DNA from: Gammaproteobacteria bacterium
Lineage (GTDB): Bacteria; Pseudomonadota; Gammaproteobacteria; Steroidobacterales; Steroidobacteraceae
Direction: 5' to 3'
Assembly: GCA_021323735.1 (NCBI GenBank)
Contig: JAJPKM010000038.1
Location: 124,001 to 188,000, forward strand
Length of the DNA stretch: 64,000 bases
The notes beneath the pieces were generated by a model. It worked only from the letters and a program-made list of their open reading frames with translations, had not been told where the DNA came from and ran no database searches. Both the position numbers and the translations under genes were made by a program. Shown in pieces: positions 34,930 through 44,710 of this stretch (its first letter is position 1; the number at the start of each line of letters is the position of its first letter).

Positions 34930-37900
34930 TGCGCTGGGAATTTTGGATCGATCGCGGCGGTACCTTCACCGACGTCATTGGGCGGGAGCCCTCGGGATCG
35001 CTGCGGACCTTGAAGCTGCTGTCGGAGAATGCCGCCCAGTACGAGGACGCCGCGGTCGAGGGGATCCGCCGTTTGCTTAAGGTTGCGCCGGGCGATCCGA
35101 TCTCGCCTGCTCAAGTCGCCTGCGTGAAGATGGGCACGACCGTGGCCACCAATGCCTTGTTGGAACGCAAGGGCGAGCGCACGGTGCTCATCATCACGCG
35201 GGGATTCCGCGATGCCTTGAGAATCGCCACGCAGGCGCGGCCGCGCCTATTCGACCGGCGAATCGTCTTGCCGGAATTGCTGTATGAGCTGGTCATCGAA
35301 GCGCAGGAGCGCGTCGGCGCGCATGGCGAAACTCTGCAGAACTTGGATGGTGCGGCGCTCGAGGCTCAATTGCAGCAAGCCTATGCCGACGGCTTGCGGT
35401 CCTGCGCCATCGTGTTCCTCCACGGATACCGCTATGTGCATCACGAGCTGGCTGCGGCGAGTCTGGCGAGCGAGGTGGGATTTACGCAGGTTTCCGTTTC
35501 ACATCGGGTGAGTCCGTTGATGAAATTGGTGCCGCGCGGGGACACCACGGTGTTGGATGCCTACCTCTCGCCCATTTTGCGGCGCTACTGCGACAGGCTC
35601 ATGGAGTCGATGCCGGGGGTGCCGCTTTATTTCATGCAGAGTTCCGGCGGGTTGACCCGAGCGCACCGGTTCAACGGCAAGGACGCGATCCTGTCAGGCC
35701 CCGCCGGCGGGATCGTCGGCATGGTGCGCACGGCGCAGTCCCAGGGCCATACCAAATTGATCGGCTTCGACATGGGCGGCACCTCGACCGACGTCAGCCA
35801 CTTTGCCGGTGAATACGAACGGGCATTCGACACCGAAGTGGGCGGAGTGCGGGTTCGTGCACCGATGATGAGTATTCACACCATTGCCGCGGGAGGCGGT
35901 TCCATCATCCGCTTCGATGGTGCCCGATTGCGGGTGGGCCCGGAATCCGCCGGTGCCAGTCCCGGTCCGGCCTGCTATCGACGCAACGGTCCGCTCACCA
36001 TCACGGATGCCAATGTTCTGTTGGGACGCATCCAACCGGCCTTCTTCCCGCCGGTATTCGGTCCTGACGCGAATCAAACCTTGGACGGCGAGATCGTTGC
36101 CCACCGTTTCGGCGAGCTGGCCGAGACGATGAGCGCCGCCACCGGGCGAATGATCGCGCCGGAGGAAATTGCCGCCGGAGCCTTGAGAATCGCGGTGGGC
36201 AGTATGGCCAATGCCGTCAAGCGGATCTCGGTGATGCGCGGCCACGATGTGAGCGGTTACACGTTGCAATGTTTTGGCGGGGCCGGTGGCCAACATGCCG
36301 GTCTCGTGGCCGATGCGCTTGGCATGACCCGTGTTTTTATTCATCCTCTGGCCGGCGTGCTGTCGGCCTATGGCATGGGGATTGCCGACCAGCTTGCCTT
36401 GCGGGAAGCGGCGGTAGAGCGCGAGCTCAGCGAGGAGTCATTCGGTGAGGCCGTGGCACTGGCATCGCGTCTCCTGGATGAGGCTGCGGCGGAGTTGCAG
36501 GACCAGGGTCTGGCAGGGGAGGTGCTACGGCGGGTGGCCCGAGTCCATATGCGCTATCAGGGCACCGATACGGCACTGCCCTGTGCGCTTCCCAGGCAAG
36601 CCACCAGCGCGCAGGGCGTACGCATGATTCGCGAGGAATTTGAGCGTAGCTACCGGCGCCGGTTCGAGTTTCTGGTGCCGAACCAGGCACTGGTGATCGA
36701 GGCGGTGGCGGTGGAATGCATCGCGGCCGGTGCAGAGTCGCCGCCGTCCGAGCCCGTGGGCGCCGAGGCGCGCCATGAGCCGGCGGCGGACGCCGTCGTG
36801 TCCATGTATTGCGCGGCGGATGCGCGGCCTGCGGGTTGGCGCGAGGCGCGGCTCTATCGCGCGGAAGGCTTGAGGCCGGGCGCGCGGGTTCAGGGACCGG
36901 CCATCCTCGCGGATCGCCATGCAACGACGGTGGTCGAGCCCGGTTGGGAGGCGAGAGTGGCCGGCGGCGGCTGCATCGATTTGACGCGCATTCAACAGCG
37001 CGTGGGCGAGCGCGCCGCCGGTGCGCATGCCGATCCTGTCATGTTGGAACTGTTCAACAACATCTTCATGAACATCGCCGAACAGATGGGCTTGCGCCTG
37101 CAGAACACGGCCTATTCGGTGAACATCAAGGAACGCCTGGACTTCAGCTGCGCGCTGTTCGACGGCACGGGGGCGTTGATCGCGAATGCACCACACATGC
37201 CGGTGCACTTGGGTTCGATGAGCGAGTCGATCCGCACGGTCATCGATCGCAATCCTAACTTGCGCGCCGGCGATGTCTATGTGCTCAACGATCCGTATCA
37301 TGGCGGGACGCACCTGCCGGATGTCACGGTCGTGACTCCGGTTTACTTGGAGGCGGCCGATGCGGCACCGAGTTTCTTCGTTGCCTCGCGCGGCCATCAC
37401 GCCGATATCGGCGGCATCACGCCCGGATCGATGTCGCCGTTCTCCAGGTCCATCGGTGAAGAAGGCGTGCTCATCGACAACTTCAAACTGGTGGAAGGCG
37501 GTACGCTGCGGGACGCGGCCCTGCGCGAATTGCTCGAAAGCGGCGCACACCCCTCGCGCAACTCCGCGCAAAACCTCGCCGACATGCGCGCGCAAATTGC
37601 CGCCAATGCAAAGGGGGCGGCCGAACTCAAGGCGCTGGTGGCGCAATACGGCAGGGACACCGTGAGCGCCTACATGCGGCATGTACAGGACAACGCCGAG
37701 GAATCGGTACGCCGCGTCATTACCTCGCTGCGAGACGGCCATTTCGTGCTGCCGCTCGACAATGGCGCGCGCATCGAAGTCGCCGTGCGCGTCGATACGC
37801 TGCGGCGTACGGCGTGCATCGACTTCACCGGCACCAGCGCTCAGCTAGGCGATAATTTCAACGCACCGAGTGCCGTGACCACCGCCGCCGTGCTGTATGT

Positions 37901-38558
37901 GTTTCGCACCCTCGTCAACGACGACATTCCGCTCAACGCGGGATGCTTGAGGCCGCTGCAAATCCTGCTGCCCGAGGTCTGCATGCTCAACCCCCGATTC
38001 CCTGCGGCCGTGGTGGCCGGCAACGTCGAAACCTCGATGTGCGTGACCAATGCCCTTTATGGCGCATTGCAGGCCATGGCTGCCAGCCAGTGCACCATGA
38101 ACAATGTCACCTTCGGCAACGGGCAGTACCAGTACTACGAGACTGTGGCCGGCGGCTCGGGCGCCGGACCGGAATTTCACGGCACCAGCGTGGTCCAGAC
38201 GCATATGACCAATTCCCGGCTGACCGATCCTGAGGTGCTGGAATTCAGATTTCCCGTGCGCCTCGACTCGTACGAAATTCGCGCAGGTTCAGGGGGCACC
38301 GGCCGCTGGCAGGGCGGTGACGGCGGCATCCGCCGAATTCGTTTTCTGGAGCCCATGACCGCGTCGATCTTGAGCAACGGCCGCACCGTCGGCGCCTTCG
38401 GCATGGCCGGGGGCGAGGCGGGAGCCGTGGGCGAGAATTTTATTGAACGAGCCGATGGCCGTGTGGAGAAGCTTGCGCACATCGGCCAGGTCGAGGTGCG
38501 CGCCAACGATGTCATGGTGATTTGCACGCCCGGCGGCGGAGGCTATGGATCGCGGTAA
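34926..38558 (+). CDS. Fused hydantoinase/5-oxoprolinase (HyuA-HyuB)
   Basis: 1210 aa. The N-terminal half is HyuA-like: [19 protein letters not shown] (ATP phosphate loop), [40 protein letters not shown] and [18 protein letters not shown]. The C-terminal half from about residue 700 is HyuB-like: [54 protein letters not shown], and GGGGYGSR at the end. Such fusions hydrolyse 5-oxoproline or N-substituted hydantoins, coupled to ATP cleavage. Bacteria often split the two halves; here they are joined as in eukaryotic OPLAH. ATG (two in tandem) overlaps the MFS stop. Substrate not determinable from sequence. Confidence 0.92.
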   Translation: MMRWEFWIDRGGTFTDVIGREPSGSLRTLKLLSENAAQYEDAAVEGIRRLLKVAPGDPISPAQVACVKMGTTVATNALLERKGERTVLIITRGFRDALRIATQARPRLFDRRIVLPELLYELVIEAQERVGAHGETLQNLDGAALEAQLQQAYADGLRSCAIVFLHGYRYVHHELAAASLASEVGFTQVSVSHRVSPLMKLVPRGDTTVLDAYLSPILRRYCDRLMESMPGVPLYFMQSSGGLTRAHRFNGKDAILSGPAGGIVGMVRTAQSQGHTKLIGFDMGGTSTDVSHFAGEYERAFDTEVGGVRVRAPMMSIHTIAAGGGSIIRFDGARLRVGPESAGASPGPACYRRNGPLTITDANVLLGRIQPAFFPPVFGPDANQTLDGEIVAHRFGELAETMSAATGRMIAPEEIAAGALRIAVGSMANAVKRISVMRGHDVSGYTLQCFGGAGGQHAGLVADALGMTRVFIHPLAGVLSAYGMGIADQLALREAAVERELSEESFGEAVALASRLLDEAAAELQDQGLAGEVLRRVARVHMRYQGTDTALPCALPRQATSAQGVRMIREEFERSYRRRFEFLVPNQALVIEAVAVECIAAGAESPPSEPVGAEARHEPAADAVVSMYCAADARPAGWREARLYRAEGLRPGARVQGPAILADRHATTVVEPGWEARVAGGGCIDLTRIQQRVGERAAGAHADPVMLELFNNIFMNIAEQMGLRLQNTAYSVNIKERLDFSCALFDGTGALIANAPHMPVHLGSMSESIRTVIDRNPNLRAGDVYVLNDPYHGGTHLPDVTVVTPVYLEAADAAPSFFVASRGHHADIGGITPGSMSPFSRSIGEEGVLIDNFKLVEGGTLRDAALRELLESGAHPSRNSAQNLADMRAQIAANAKGAAELKALVAQYGRDTVSAYMRHVQDNAEESVRRVITSLRDGHFVLPLDNGARIEVAVRVDTLRRTACIDFTGTSAQLGDNFNAPSAVTTAAVLYVFRTLVNDDIPLNAGCLRPLQILLPEVCMLNPRFPAAVVAGNVETSMCVTNALYGALQAMAASQCTMNNVTFGNGQYQYYETVAGGSGAGPEFHGTSVVQTHMTNSRLTDPEVLEFRFPVRLDSYEIRAGSGGTGRWQGGDGGIRRIRFLEPMTASILSNGRTVGAFGMAGGEAGAVGENFIERADGRVEKLAHIGQVEVRANDVMVICTPGGGGYGSR

Positions 38559-38715
38559 AGGCCGTAGAATTTGATTAGATAATAACCTTTAAATAAGACT
38601 TTTATCTTATTGTATTATATCAATATTTATCATGAATAATCCGCCTGATTGATCCAATCTTAAAGTGATTTCTAGTTTCGTCTACACTGTTCATGCGATG
38701 TAAGAGGCGTCCCTA
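38559..38715. promoter_or_regulatory. AT-rich intergenic region with inverted repeat and motif copy A
   Basis: In contrast to the GC-rich surroundings, 38570-38640 is strongly AT-rich. AATAAGA (38591-38597) and TCTTATT (38604-38610) form a perfect 7-bp inverted repeat with a 6-nt spacer, and may be a weak terminator or an operator. TCATGAATAATCCG at 38629-38642 is repeated exactly, in inverse orientation, at 43739-43752 in front of the valine genes. The region probably contains the promoter of the HMG-CoA lyase gene. Confidence 0.55.
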
Positions 38716-39633
38716 ATGTCCAAGATTGAGATGGTCGAGGTGGGTCCGCGGGACGGGCTGCAAAATGAGTCCGTGCTGTTCAGCACGCCGCAGAAATTGG
38801 AGTTCATCCGGCGTGCGATCGACGCCGGCGTGCGCCGGATAGAAGCCGCCAGCTTCGTCAATCCTAAGCTTGTGCCGCAGATGGCGGATGCCGAGGCGGT
38901 TTCCGCCGGTCTGGTGCGCCGCGACGATGTGATTTACATCGGCCTGGTGCTCAACAAGCGCGGTGCCCTGCGAGCCATCGAGGCGGGTCTCGACGAACTG
39001 GGCGCGGTATGCGCGGCCTCGGATGGCTTCGCCATGCGCAACCAGGGTCAAACCTCGGAGCAGTCTTTAGAGATGTGCTGCGAAGTGGTGCGCCTCGCGC
39101 GTGAAGCAGGGCGGCGAGCGCAGATCACGATTTCCACCGCGTTCGGCTGTCCCTTCGATGGCGAGGTCGATCCGGAACGGGTGGTGAACATGACCCGAGT
39201 CGCCGCGGCGGCAGGGCCCGTCGAGGTCGCCATCGCCGACACCATTGGGGTGGCCGGCCCGCGCGACGTGGCTGATCTGGTGGCCAAGGTGAGGGCCGCA
39301 ATCTCACCCTTGCCCGTGCGCGTCCATTTCCACAACACGCGTAACACCGGCCTCGCCAATGTCTGGGCGGCGGTCAATGCCGGCGCGAAGACCGTCGATG
39401 CCTCCTTGGGCGGCTTGGGCGGTTGTCCATTTGCTCCCCGGGCCACCGGCAACGTGCCCACCGAGGATGTGGTGTACATGCTCGAACGATCCGGATACCG
39501 CACCGGGCTCGACATTGACCGCGTGATCGAGACCGCCGAATGGCTGGCCGGCGAGATGGGACGCGATCTACCGGGCATGCTCCGCAAGGCCGGCAATTTC
39601 CCGGCCGTCACCCGCGCCGATCAGCAGCGCTGA
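38716..39633 (+). CDS. mvaB: Hydroxymethylglutaryl-CoA lyase
   Basis: 305 aa TIM-barrel enzyme that splits HMG-CoA to acetoacetate and acetyl-CoA, the last step of leucine catabolism. Opening VEVGPRDGLQNE, then EAASFVNPKLVPQMADAE, ITISTAFGCPFDGEVDPERV, HFHNTRNTGLAN and the signature SLGGLGGCPFAPRATGN with the catalytic Cys loop. Length is normal. The rest of the leucine (liu) pathway is not in the window. ATG with AAGAGG 10 nt upstream. Confidence 0.93.
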   Translation: MSKIEMVEVGPRDGLQNESVLFSTPQKLEFIRRAIDAGVRRIEAASFVNPKLVPQMADAEAVSAGLVRRDDVIYIGLVLNKRGALRAIEAGLDELGAVCAASDGFAMRNQGQTSEQSLEMCCEVVRLAREAGRRAQITISTAFGCPFDGEVDPERVVNMTRVAAAAGPVEVAIADTIGVAGPRDVADLVAKVRAAISPLPVRVHFHNTRNTGLANVWAAVNAGAKTVDASLGGLGGCPFAPRATGNVPTEDVVYMLERSGYRTGLDIDRVIETAEWLAGEMGRDLPGMLRKAGNFPAVTRADQQR

Positions 39634-39990
39634 CGCTAGTGCTACGCTGCCGCTAAGGCAACGCTGCCGCTAGCGCCGCCGGGGCGCCGCATTCGCTATG
39701 CGGCGATTGCACAACACGGTACTCGCGTAACGAGGTAGTCGGGTGGCGCGGCACTCGTGCGGTGGGGTGTTGACGCCAACTGTTCCGCGAAAGCTGCCAA
39801 CAAATCGACGCGCCTATTTGATGCGTTGCAGTTCGCTTGCCCGAAGACCTGCTGCTTTGCAGTTCCGCGCACCCGAAATCCCGTTGCGTTGCAGTTCCGG
39901 TGTACCTGAAAACCCGTGGTACCTGTTCGAGGGAGGGCGTAATGTGGGCGCAACGAGCACATTGAATATCACAATTCAAGGGAGACTCAC
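39634..39990 (+). repeat. Repeat-rich intergenic region without a gene
   Basis: 357 bp with no convincing ORF. Directly after the mvaB stop, ACGCTGCCGCTAAGGCA (39644-39660) is followed head to tail by ACGCTGCCGCTAGCGCC (39661-39677). Further on, the decamer KTTGCAGTTC recurs at 39825, 39856 and 39888, giving three imperfect direct repeats of 31-32 bp, each followed by a CCTGAA/CCCGAA-like stretch. The second block lies 70-165 bp upstream of the methyltransferase start. There are no spacers or palindromes of CRISPR type. Confidence 0.65.
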
Positions 39991-41043
39991 ATGCACATCG
40001 ACGAAACAAAGCTCAATGAATTCCTCGGTAAGGCGGTGACCGATCTGGGCGCTGCCATGAGTGCAACGCTGGTACTGGTCGGCGATCGACTGGGTTTGTA
40101 CAAGGAGCTGGCGAATGGCGCAGCCACGCCTGCCGAACTCGCGAAGCGCACGGGAACGAACGAACGCTACGTCCGCGAATGGCTGGGCAATCAAGGCGCC
40201 AGCGGCTACGTAGAGTACGATGTCGCGAGCGGCAAATGGTCCATGACACCCGAGCAAGTCCTTTGTCTTGCCGATCCGCATGGACCGGTGGATATGCCGG
40301 GCGCCTACAACATCGTCGAGGCCACATTTCACGCGCTTGGCAGAACGATGGAGAATTTCAAGAGCGGGCAGGGCATGGAGTGGGGCGAACATCATCCCTG
40401 CCTGTTCCACGGCACCGAAAGATTTTTTCGCGCCGGCTACAACGCGAATCTCATCGGCGCATGGCTGCCGGCGCTGGAAGGGGTCGTGGACAAGCTTGAA
40501 TCCGGGGCGCGCGTGGCGGACGTCGGGTGCGGCCATGGTGCGAGCACCGTGTTGATGGCCAAGACGTACCCGAAGTCGACGTTCGTGGGCTACGACTATC
40601 ACGGCGACTCCATTCGAGTGGCTCGCGAACGGGCGGCCGCCGCGGGAATTGCCAATGCGCAATTCGAAGTGAGCGATGCGGTCAGCTACTCAGGGAAGGA
40701 TTTCGACATGATCGCTTTCTTCGATTGCCTGCACGACATGGGCGATCCGATCGGCGTGGCGCGCCACGCACGGCAGGCGCTCAAGGCCGATGGTACGGCG
40801 ATGATCGTCGAGCCTTTTGCCAACGATGCGGTTCAGGACAATCTCAATCCCGTGGGACGCGTCATGTACGGCGCCTCCTCGCAAATCTGCGTGCCGGTAT
40901 CCCTTGCACGCAAGGGCCCCGCATTGGGCGCTCAGGCCGGCGAGGCGCGATTGAGAGACGTCGTGGTCAAGGGCGGCGGATTCGGAAAATTCCGGCGCGC
41001 GACGCAGACACCGTTCAATCTGGTGCTGGAGGCCAGGCCTTAG
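39991..41043 (+). CDS. SAM-dependent methyltransferase with N-terminal winged helix
   Basis: 350 aa. The N terminus (about 1-90) resembles the winged-helix/dimerisation domain of Rv2258c-like methyltransferases (LGLYKELANGAATPAELAKR, ERYVREWLGNQGASGYVEYD). The C-terminal class I fold has the SAM-binding VADVGCGHGASTVLMAKTYP and the acidic strand-2 residue in FVGYDYHGDSIRVARE. DMIAFFDCLHDMGDP follows as motif II. Substrate unknown; relatives act on small molecules. ATG with AAGGGAG 7 nt upstream. Stands alone between the HMG-CoA lyase and the convergent valine operon. Confidence 0.9.
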   Translation: MHIDETKLNEFLGKAVTDLGAAMSATLVLVGDRLGLYKELANGAATPAELAKRTGTNERYVREWLGNQGASGYVEYDVASGKWSMTPEQVLCLADPHGPVDMPGAYNIVEATFHALGRTMENFKSGQGMEWGEHHPCLFHGTERFFRAGYNANLIGAWLPALEGVVDKLESGARVADVGCGHGASTVLMAKTYPKSTFVGYDYHGDSIRVARERAAAAGIANAQFEVSDAVSYSGKDFDMIAFFDCLHDMGDPIGVARHARQALKADGTAMIVEPFANDAVQDNLNPVGRVMYGASSQICVPVSLARKGPALGAQAGEARLRDVVVKGGGFGKFRRATQTPFNLVLEARP

Positions 41044-41088
41044 CGAAGCGGCCACGGCGCCTCACGGGGAACTCTGCCAGGCTAGGCC

Positions 41089-41856
41089 CTAACGGGCCTG
41101 CATTCTCACCGCGCCGTCCAGACGAATGGTCTCGCCGTTCAGCATGGCGTTCTCCAGAATTTGCACCACCAGCGCTGCAAATTCATCGGGCTCGCCCAAG
41201 CGCGGCGGGAAGGGGGTTTGTTTACCCAGCGAATCCTGGGCTTCTTGCGGTAGGCCCTTCATCATGGGAGTGGCAAACAATCCCGGCGCCACGGTCATGA
41301 CGCGAATCCCGCTGGACGCCAGTTCCCGGGCCATCGGCAAGGTCATGGCGACGATGCCGCCCTTGGACGCGGAATAGGCGATCTGCCCGATTTGTCCGTC
41401 GAACGCGGCAACCGAGGCCGTCATCACGATGACGCCGCGCTCGCCTTGCGCATTGGGCTCATTGGATTGCATCGCCACGGCCGCGGACTTTGCGATCAGC
41501 ACCGTGCCCAACAGATTGACCTCGATCATCTTGCGAAAGGAGCTTCCCGACAGGGGGCCATTTCTCCCGACCAGCCGGCCTGGGGTGGCAATTCCTGCGC
41601 AATTGATGGCGGCAGTGATGCTGCCCATGCCGGCCTGCGCCTGCTTGACGGCGCCATCCACCGCAGCCTCGTCGCTCACATCCACGGCGATGAACGCGGC
41701 GCGCTCGCCCAGGCTTGCGGCGGCGGCACTGCCGGCGGCTGCGCTCAAGTCGAAAATCGCGACCTTGCCGCCACCCTCGACGATGCGCTTCGCCACCGCG
41801 AGACCAAGGCCCGACGCGCCGCCGGTGACGACGGCATTGACCTGCTTCAACTGCAT
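41089..41856 (-). CDS. Short-chain dehydrogenase (type II 3-hydroxyacyl-CoA dehydrogenase-like)
   Basis: 255 aa. NAD-binding TGGASGLGLAVAKRI, NCAGIA, and catalytic Tyr-Lys in IAYSASKGGIVAMTLPMARE. GERGVIVMTASVAAFDGQIG and APGLFATPMMKGLP match the HSD17B10/type II HADH group, which oxidises 3-hydroxyacyl-CoAs including 2-methyl-3-hydroxybutyryl-CoA of isoleucine degradation. ATG at 41856 with GGAAGGAG 6 nt upstream; it overlaps the end of the hydrolase gene by 10 nt. Last gene of the valine operon; an inverted repeat AGGCCC/GGGCCT straddles its stop. Confidence 0.92.
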   Translation of the reverse strand: MQLKQVNAVVTGGASGLGLAVAKRIVEGGGKVAIFDLSAAAGSAAAASLGERAAFIAVDVSDEAAVDGAVKQAQAGMGSITAAINCAGIATPGRLVGRNGPLSGSSFRKMIEVNLLGTVLIAKSAAVAMQSNEPNAQGERGVIVMTASVAAFDGQIGQIAYSASKGGIVAMTLPMARELASSGIRVMTVAPGLFATPMMKGLPQEAQDSLGKQTPFPPRLGEPDEFAALVVQILENAMLNGETIRLDGAVRMQAR

Positions 41857-42947
41857 GCGTGAACTCCTTCCAAGTGAGCCAGCGGATGTTCGGCACCCGC
41901 CCAGGGATCGGTAAACATCGCCGCGACCATCTCGGGGGTGACATCTTCGATGTGCGGCGGGCGCCACACCGGCGCATTGTCCTTGTCGATGATCATGGCG
42001 CGAACGCCTTCCATGAAATCACCTTGATAAAACGCCTGGCGCACCAGCCCCAGTTCCATGCGGAGGCACTCAGCGAGGCTCAGCGACTTGCCGCGCGTCA
42101 ATTGCTCCCAGGTGACGGCCAGCATGGTGGGTGAACGTGTGTGCATGAGATCAACGGTCTGCCGGGCCCATTCCGCGAACTCAGGCCGGCTTTCCCCCTC
42201 GAGTGACTCGAACACCGCCGATACGCTCGGCGCGGAGAAATGTGCATCGATGGCGGGACGAATCGCGGCCAGGGGCGCCGGCGGCGCGGTGCCGGCCAAT
42301 ACTTGAATGACACCCTCTATCGCGGTGCGCGGATCCTTGCTGCGATCGTCATCCCAAGCGAGGGCGGCCAATTCGGTTTCGAGCCGGCCCATGCTCGCGG
42401 GCGGCAGGTACATATCCGCGAGGCCGGTATACACGGCATCGGCCGCGCGAATCTGCACGCCCGTCAAGGCCAGATAAAGTCCCAAGGCGCCTTCGAGGCG
42501 CGACAGGAAGTAGCTCGCGCCCACATCGGGAAAGAATCCGATGGCCACTTCGGGCATGGCCATGCGGGTGCGATCTCCGACGATGCGTAAAGTTGAGCCC
42601 TGTGAGATGCCCATGCCGCCGCCCATGACGATGCCGTCGATCAGGGCCACGTAGGGTTTCGGATAGGAATACAGCAGATAGTCCAGCGGATATTCGGTCA
42701 CGAAGAAGTCCAGCTGCACGCTGTGCGCAGTCTTGGCGCGTTCGTAGATCGCGCGGATGTCGCCGCCGGCGCAGAAAGCTTTCTCGCCGGCACCTCTGAT
42801 GAGCACGGCATTGACCTTGGGGTCTTCGGCGAATTCGCGCAGGGCCGTGCGCAGCTGCACGATCATGTCCAGGTTGAGCGCGTTCAAAGCGGCAGGTCGG
42901 TTCAGGGTGATGAACGCGACGCGGTTTCTAACCTCGCAGAGAATCAC
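41847..42947 (-). CDS. 3-hydroxyisobutyryl-CoA hydrolase (enoyl-CoA hydratase/isomerase family)
   Basis: 366 aa crotonase-fold protein, longer than enoyl-CoA hydratases and matching HIBYL-CoA hydrolase length. Blocks: VAFITLNRPAALNALNLDM, GAGEKAFCAGGDIRAIYE, ALIDGIVMGGGMGISQGSTL (oxyanion hole), AMPEVAIGFFPDVGASYFLS with the catalytic Glu, then the hydrolase-specific C-terminal ECLRMELGLVRQAFYQGDFMEG and GVRAMIIDKDNAPVW. It releases free 3-hydroxyisobutyrate in valine breakdown. Start is GTG at 42947, overlapping the upstream stop as GTGA. Confidence 0.92.
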   Translation of the reverse strand: MILCEVRNRVAFITLNRPAALNALNLDMIVQLRTALREFAEDPKVNAVLIRGAGEKAFCAGGDIRAIYERAKTAHSVQLDFFVTEYPLDYLLYSYPKPYVALIDGIVMGGGMGISQGSTLRIVGDRTRMAMPEVAIGFFPDVGASYFLSRLEGALGLYLALTGVQIRAADAVYTGLADMYLPPASMGRLETELAALAWDDDRSKDPRTAIEGVIQVLAGTAPPAPLAAIRPAIDAHFSAPSVSAVFESLEGESRPEFAEWARQTVDLMHTRSPTMLAVTWEQLTRGKSLSLAECLRMELGLVRQAFYQGDFMEGVRAMIIDKDNAPVWRPPHIEDVTPEMVAAMFTDPWAGAEHPLAHLEGVHACS

Positions 42948-43714
42948 GCATTCCGCCAAACGGGTTTGCGCTTTTCCAAGAAGGCGTTCACGCCTTCGCG
43001 CTGATTGCCGCCGTCGAACAGATCGACGAAGCGCTCGCGCTCCATCGCCAGCGCGGCACCGCGCGGCGTGCCTTGCCGTGCCTGGTGTATCAAGGTCTTG
43101 CTGAAGGTCACGGCGCTGGGACTCAAGGTCAAAACCCGCTTGGCCAGTTCCAGTGCCGCGCCCAAGGATTGGCCGCGCGGCACGACTTGCTCCACCAAGC
43201 CGATGCGCAGCGCGGTCTCGGCATTGACCCGTTCGTTGGTCAATATCATGCGCTTCGCCCAGCCTTCGCCCACCAGCCACGGCAGGGTTTGCGTGCCGCA
43301 GCCGCAGGGGAGCAAGCCGACGGAGGCTTCGGGCAAGGCCATCTGTACCTGCTCCTCGCAGATGCGCATGTCGCAGGCCAGGGCGCATTCCAGACCCCCG
43401 CCCATGGCGTAGCCGTTGATGGCCGCGATAAATACCGGACGCGAATCCTGAAGCGCCTCGAAAGCCGCGCCAAATCGCCTTGCCATCAGGCGCGCGTGTG
43501 CCTTGTCGCCGTCCGCGAATTCCTTCAGGTCCGCGCCGGCGCTGAAGAATTTTTCGCCATGTCCCGTGACCACCGCCGCACGCACCTCAAGGTTGCGATT
43601 CAGCTCGCCGATGAGCGTTTGGAACCGCTCCAGACCCTCCGCAGTAAACGTGTTCGCGGAAGGATTGTTCAACGTCACCAAGGCGACGGATCCGTCGATC
43701 GAGCATTCAATCAT
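42944..43714 (-). CDS. Enoyl-CoA hydratase (valine pathway)
   Basis: 256 aa crotonase fold. ALVTLNNPSANTFTAEGLE, GEKFFSAGADLKEFADGD and AINGYAMGGGLECALACDMR form the oxyanion hole; LPEASVGLLPCGCGTQTLP carries the catalytic Glu of the second helix. In the operon it would hydrate methacrylyl-CoA to 3-hydroxyisobutyryl-CoA, the substrate of the next enzyme. ATG with AGGGAG 6 nt upstream. About 110 bp separate it from mmsB, and this gap holds the inverted motif pair at 43741-43818. Confidence 0.9.
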   Translation of the reverse strand: MIECSIDGSVALVTLNNPSANTFTAEGLERFQTLIGELNRNLEVRAAVVTGHGEKFFSAGADLKEFADGDKAHARLMARRFGAAFEALQDSRPVFIAAINGYAMGGGLECALACDMRICEEQVQMALPEASVGLLPCGCGTQTLPWLVGEGWAKRMILTNERVNAETALRIGLVEQVVPRGQSLGAALELAKRVLTLSPSAVTFSKTLIHQARQGTPRGAALAMERERFVDLFDGGNQREGVNAFLEKRKPVWRNA

Positions 43715-43740
43715 CGTCGGCTCCCTGAGGGGCTAGACCG

Positions 43741-43818
43741 GATTATTCATGAAGGACAACTTTTTTGCCCTCCGGCGCCGGGTCTCCTCGCGACATGTAC
43801 CGTTCTTCATGAATAATC
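43741..43818. promoter_or_regulatory. Inverted pair of TTCATGAATAATC motifs inside the valine operon
   Basis: GATTATTCATGAAG (43741-43754) and CTTCATGAATAATC (43805-43818) are exact inverted copies, 14 nt each, 50 bp apart. A third copy lies upstream of the HMG-CoA lyase gene at 38629. The motif core TTCATGAA is itself a palindrome. The interval also contains CCGGCGCCGG. Possible readings are a pair of operators for an internal promoter, or the ends of a small repeat element. Confidence 0.5.
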
Positions 43819-43822
43819 TCGG

Positions 43823-44710
43823 CTAGGATTTGGGTTTGTACAAATTGATGATGGCGGAGAAGTCCAGGCCGCCCGCGCCCTGCGCGCTGAACATCTGGTA
43901 CAGCTGCTGTGCCGCGGCTCCCAAGAGGACCGGTTGCTTCGATTGCTTGGCGGCATCCACCGCCAACCCGAGATCCTTGAGCATCAGATCGGCGCCGAAA
44001 CCGCCGCTGTAGCCGCGCGCCGCGGGCACGTTCTCCATGACGCCGGGGTAGGGATTGTAGGTGTCGGAACTCCAGCAGCGGCCGCTCGAAGTGTTGATGA
44101 TTCCTGCCAGCACCTTGGCATCGATACCCAGCGCCGTCCCTAAATTCATGGCCTCGGACACACCGATCATGGTGATGCCGAGCAGTAAGTTATTGCAGAT
44201 CTTGGCCACCTGCCCCGTACCGCCGGCACCGCAATGCACGATGTTCCTGCCCATATGCCGCAGGATGGGTTCGATTTGCCGAAACACCGCTGCATCCCCG
44301 CCCACCATGAAAGTCAGCGTGCCTGCTTCGGCGCCGCCGGTGCCGCCGGACACCGGCGCATCGGCCATGGGGTTGCCATGCTGCTCAGCGCGCGCGGCGA
44401 CTTCGCGCGCGGTATGCGGGTCAATGGTGCTTGAATCGACGAGCGTTACGCCGCGAGCGACCCCGGCCAGAACGCCCTCGTCGCCGAGGTAAACGGTTTT
44501 GACGTGAGGCGAGGAGGGCAGCATGGTGATGACCAGCTCCGCCTGATCCGCGGCCTGGGCCGCCGACCCGGCCGCGGCGGCACCTGCGGCCTTCAGCGCA
44601 TCGACGTTTCGCTGCACGACATCGAACACCACCAAGGCATGTCCCGCCTTGAGCAGGTTGCGTGCCATGGGTGCGCCCATGTGGCCAAGCCCGATGAAAC
44701 CGATCTTCAT
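43823..44710 (-). CDS. mmsB: 3-hydroxyisobutyrate dehydrogenase
   Basis: 295 aa. NAD-binding [20 protein letters not shown], substrate loop [20 protein letters not shown], and the catalytic Lys region [16 protein letters not shown] of the 6-phosphogluconate dehydrogenase-like family. It oxidises 3-hydroxyisobutyrate to methylmalonate semialdehyde. Its ATG overlaps the mmsA stop (ATGA), giving translational coupling with the enzyme that consumes its product. Confidence 0.95.
   Translation of the reverse strand: MKIGFIGLGHMGAPMARNLLKAGHALVVFDVVQRNVDALKAAGAAAAGSAAQAADQAELVITMLPSSPHVKTVYLGDEGVLAGVARGVTLVDSSTIDPHTAREVAARAEQHGNPMADAPVSGGTGGAEAGTLTFMVGGDAAVFRQIEPILRHMGRNIVHCGAGGTGQVAKICNNLLLGITMIGVSEAMNLGTALGIDAKVLAGIINTSSGRCWSSDTYNPYPGVMENVPAARGYSGGFGADLMLKDLGLAVDAAKQSKQPVLLGAAAQQLYQMFSAQGAGGLDFSAIINLYKPKS

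Noticed and set aside
39825-39920. Possible CRISPR array
   Set aside because: Repeats are only about 10 nt well conserved, spacing is 31-32 bp without unique spacers of constant type, and there are no cas genes.
41084-41099. AGGCCC-TAAC-GGGCCT hairpin as terminator of the valine operon
   Set aside because: It straddles the stop codon of the SDR gene and has no T-tract; too weak to annotate.
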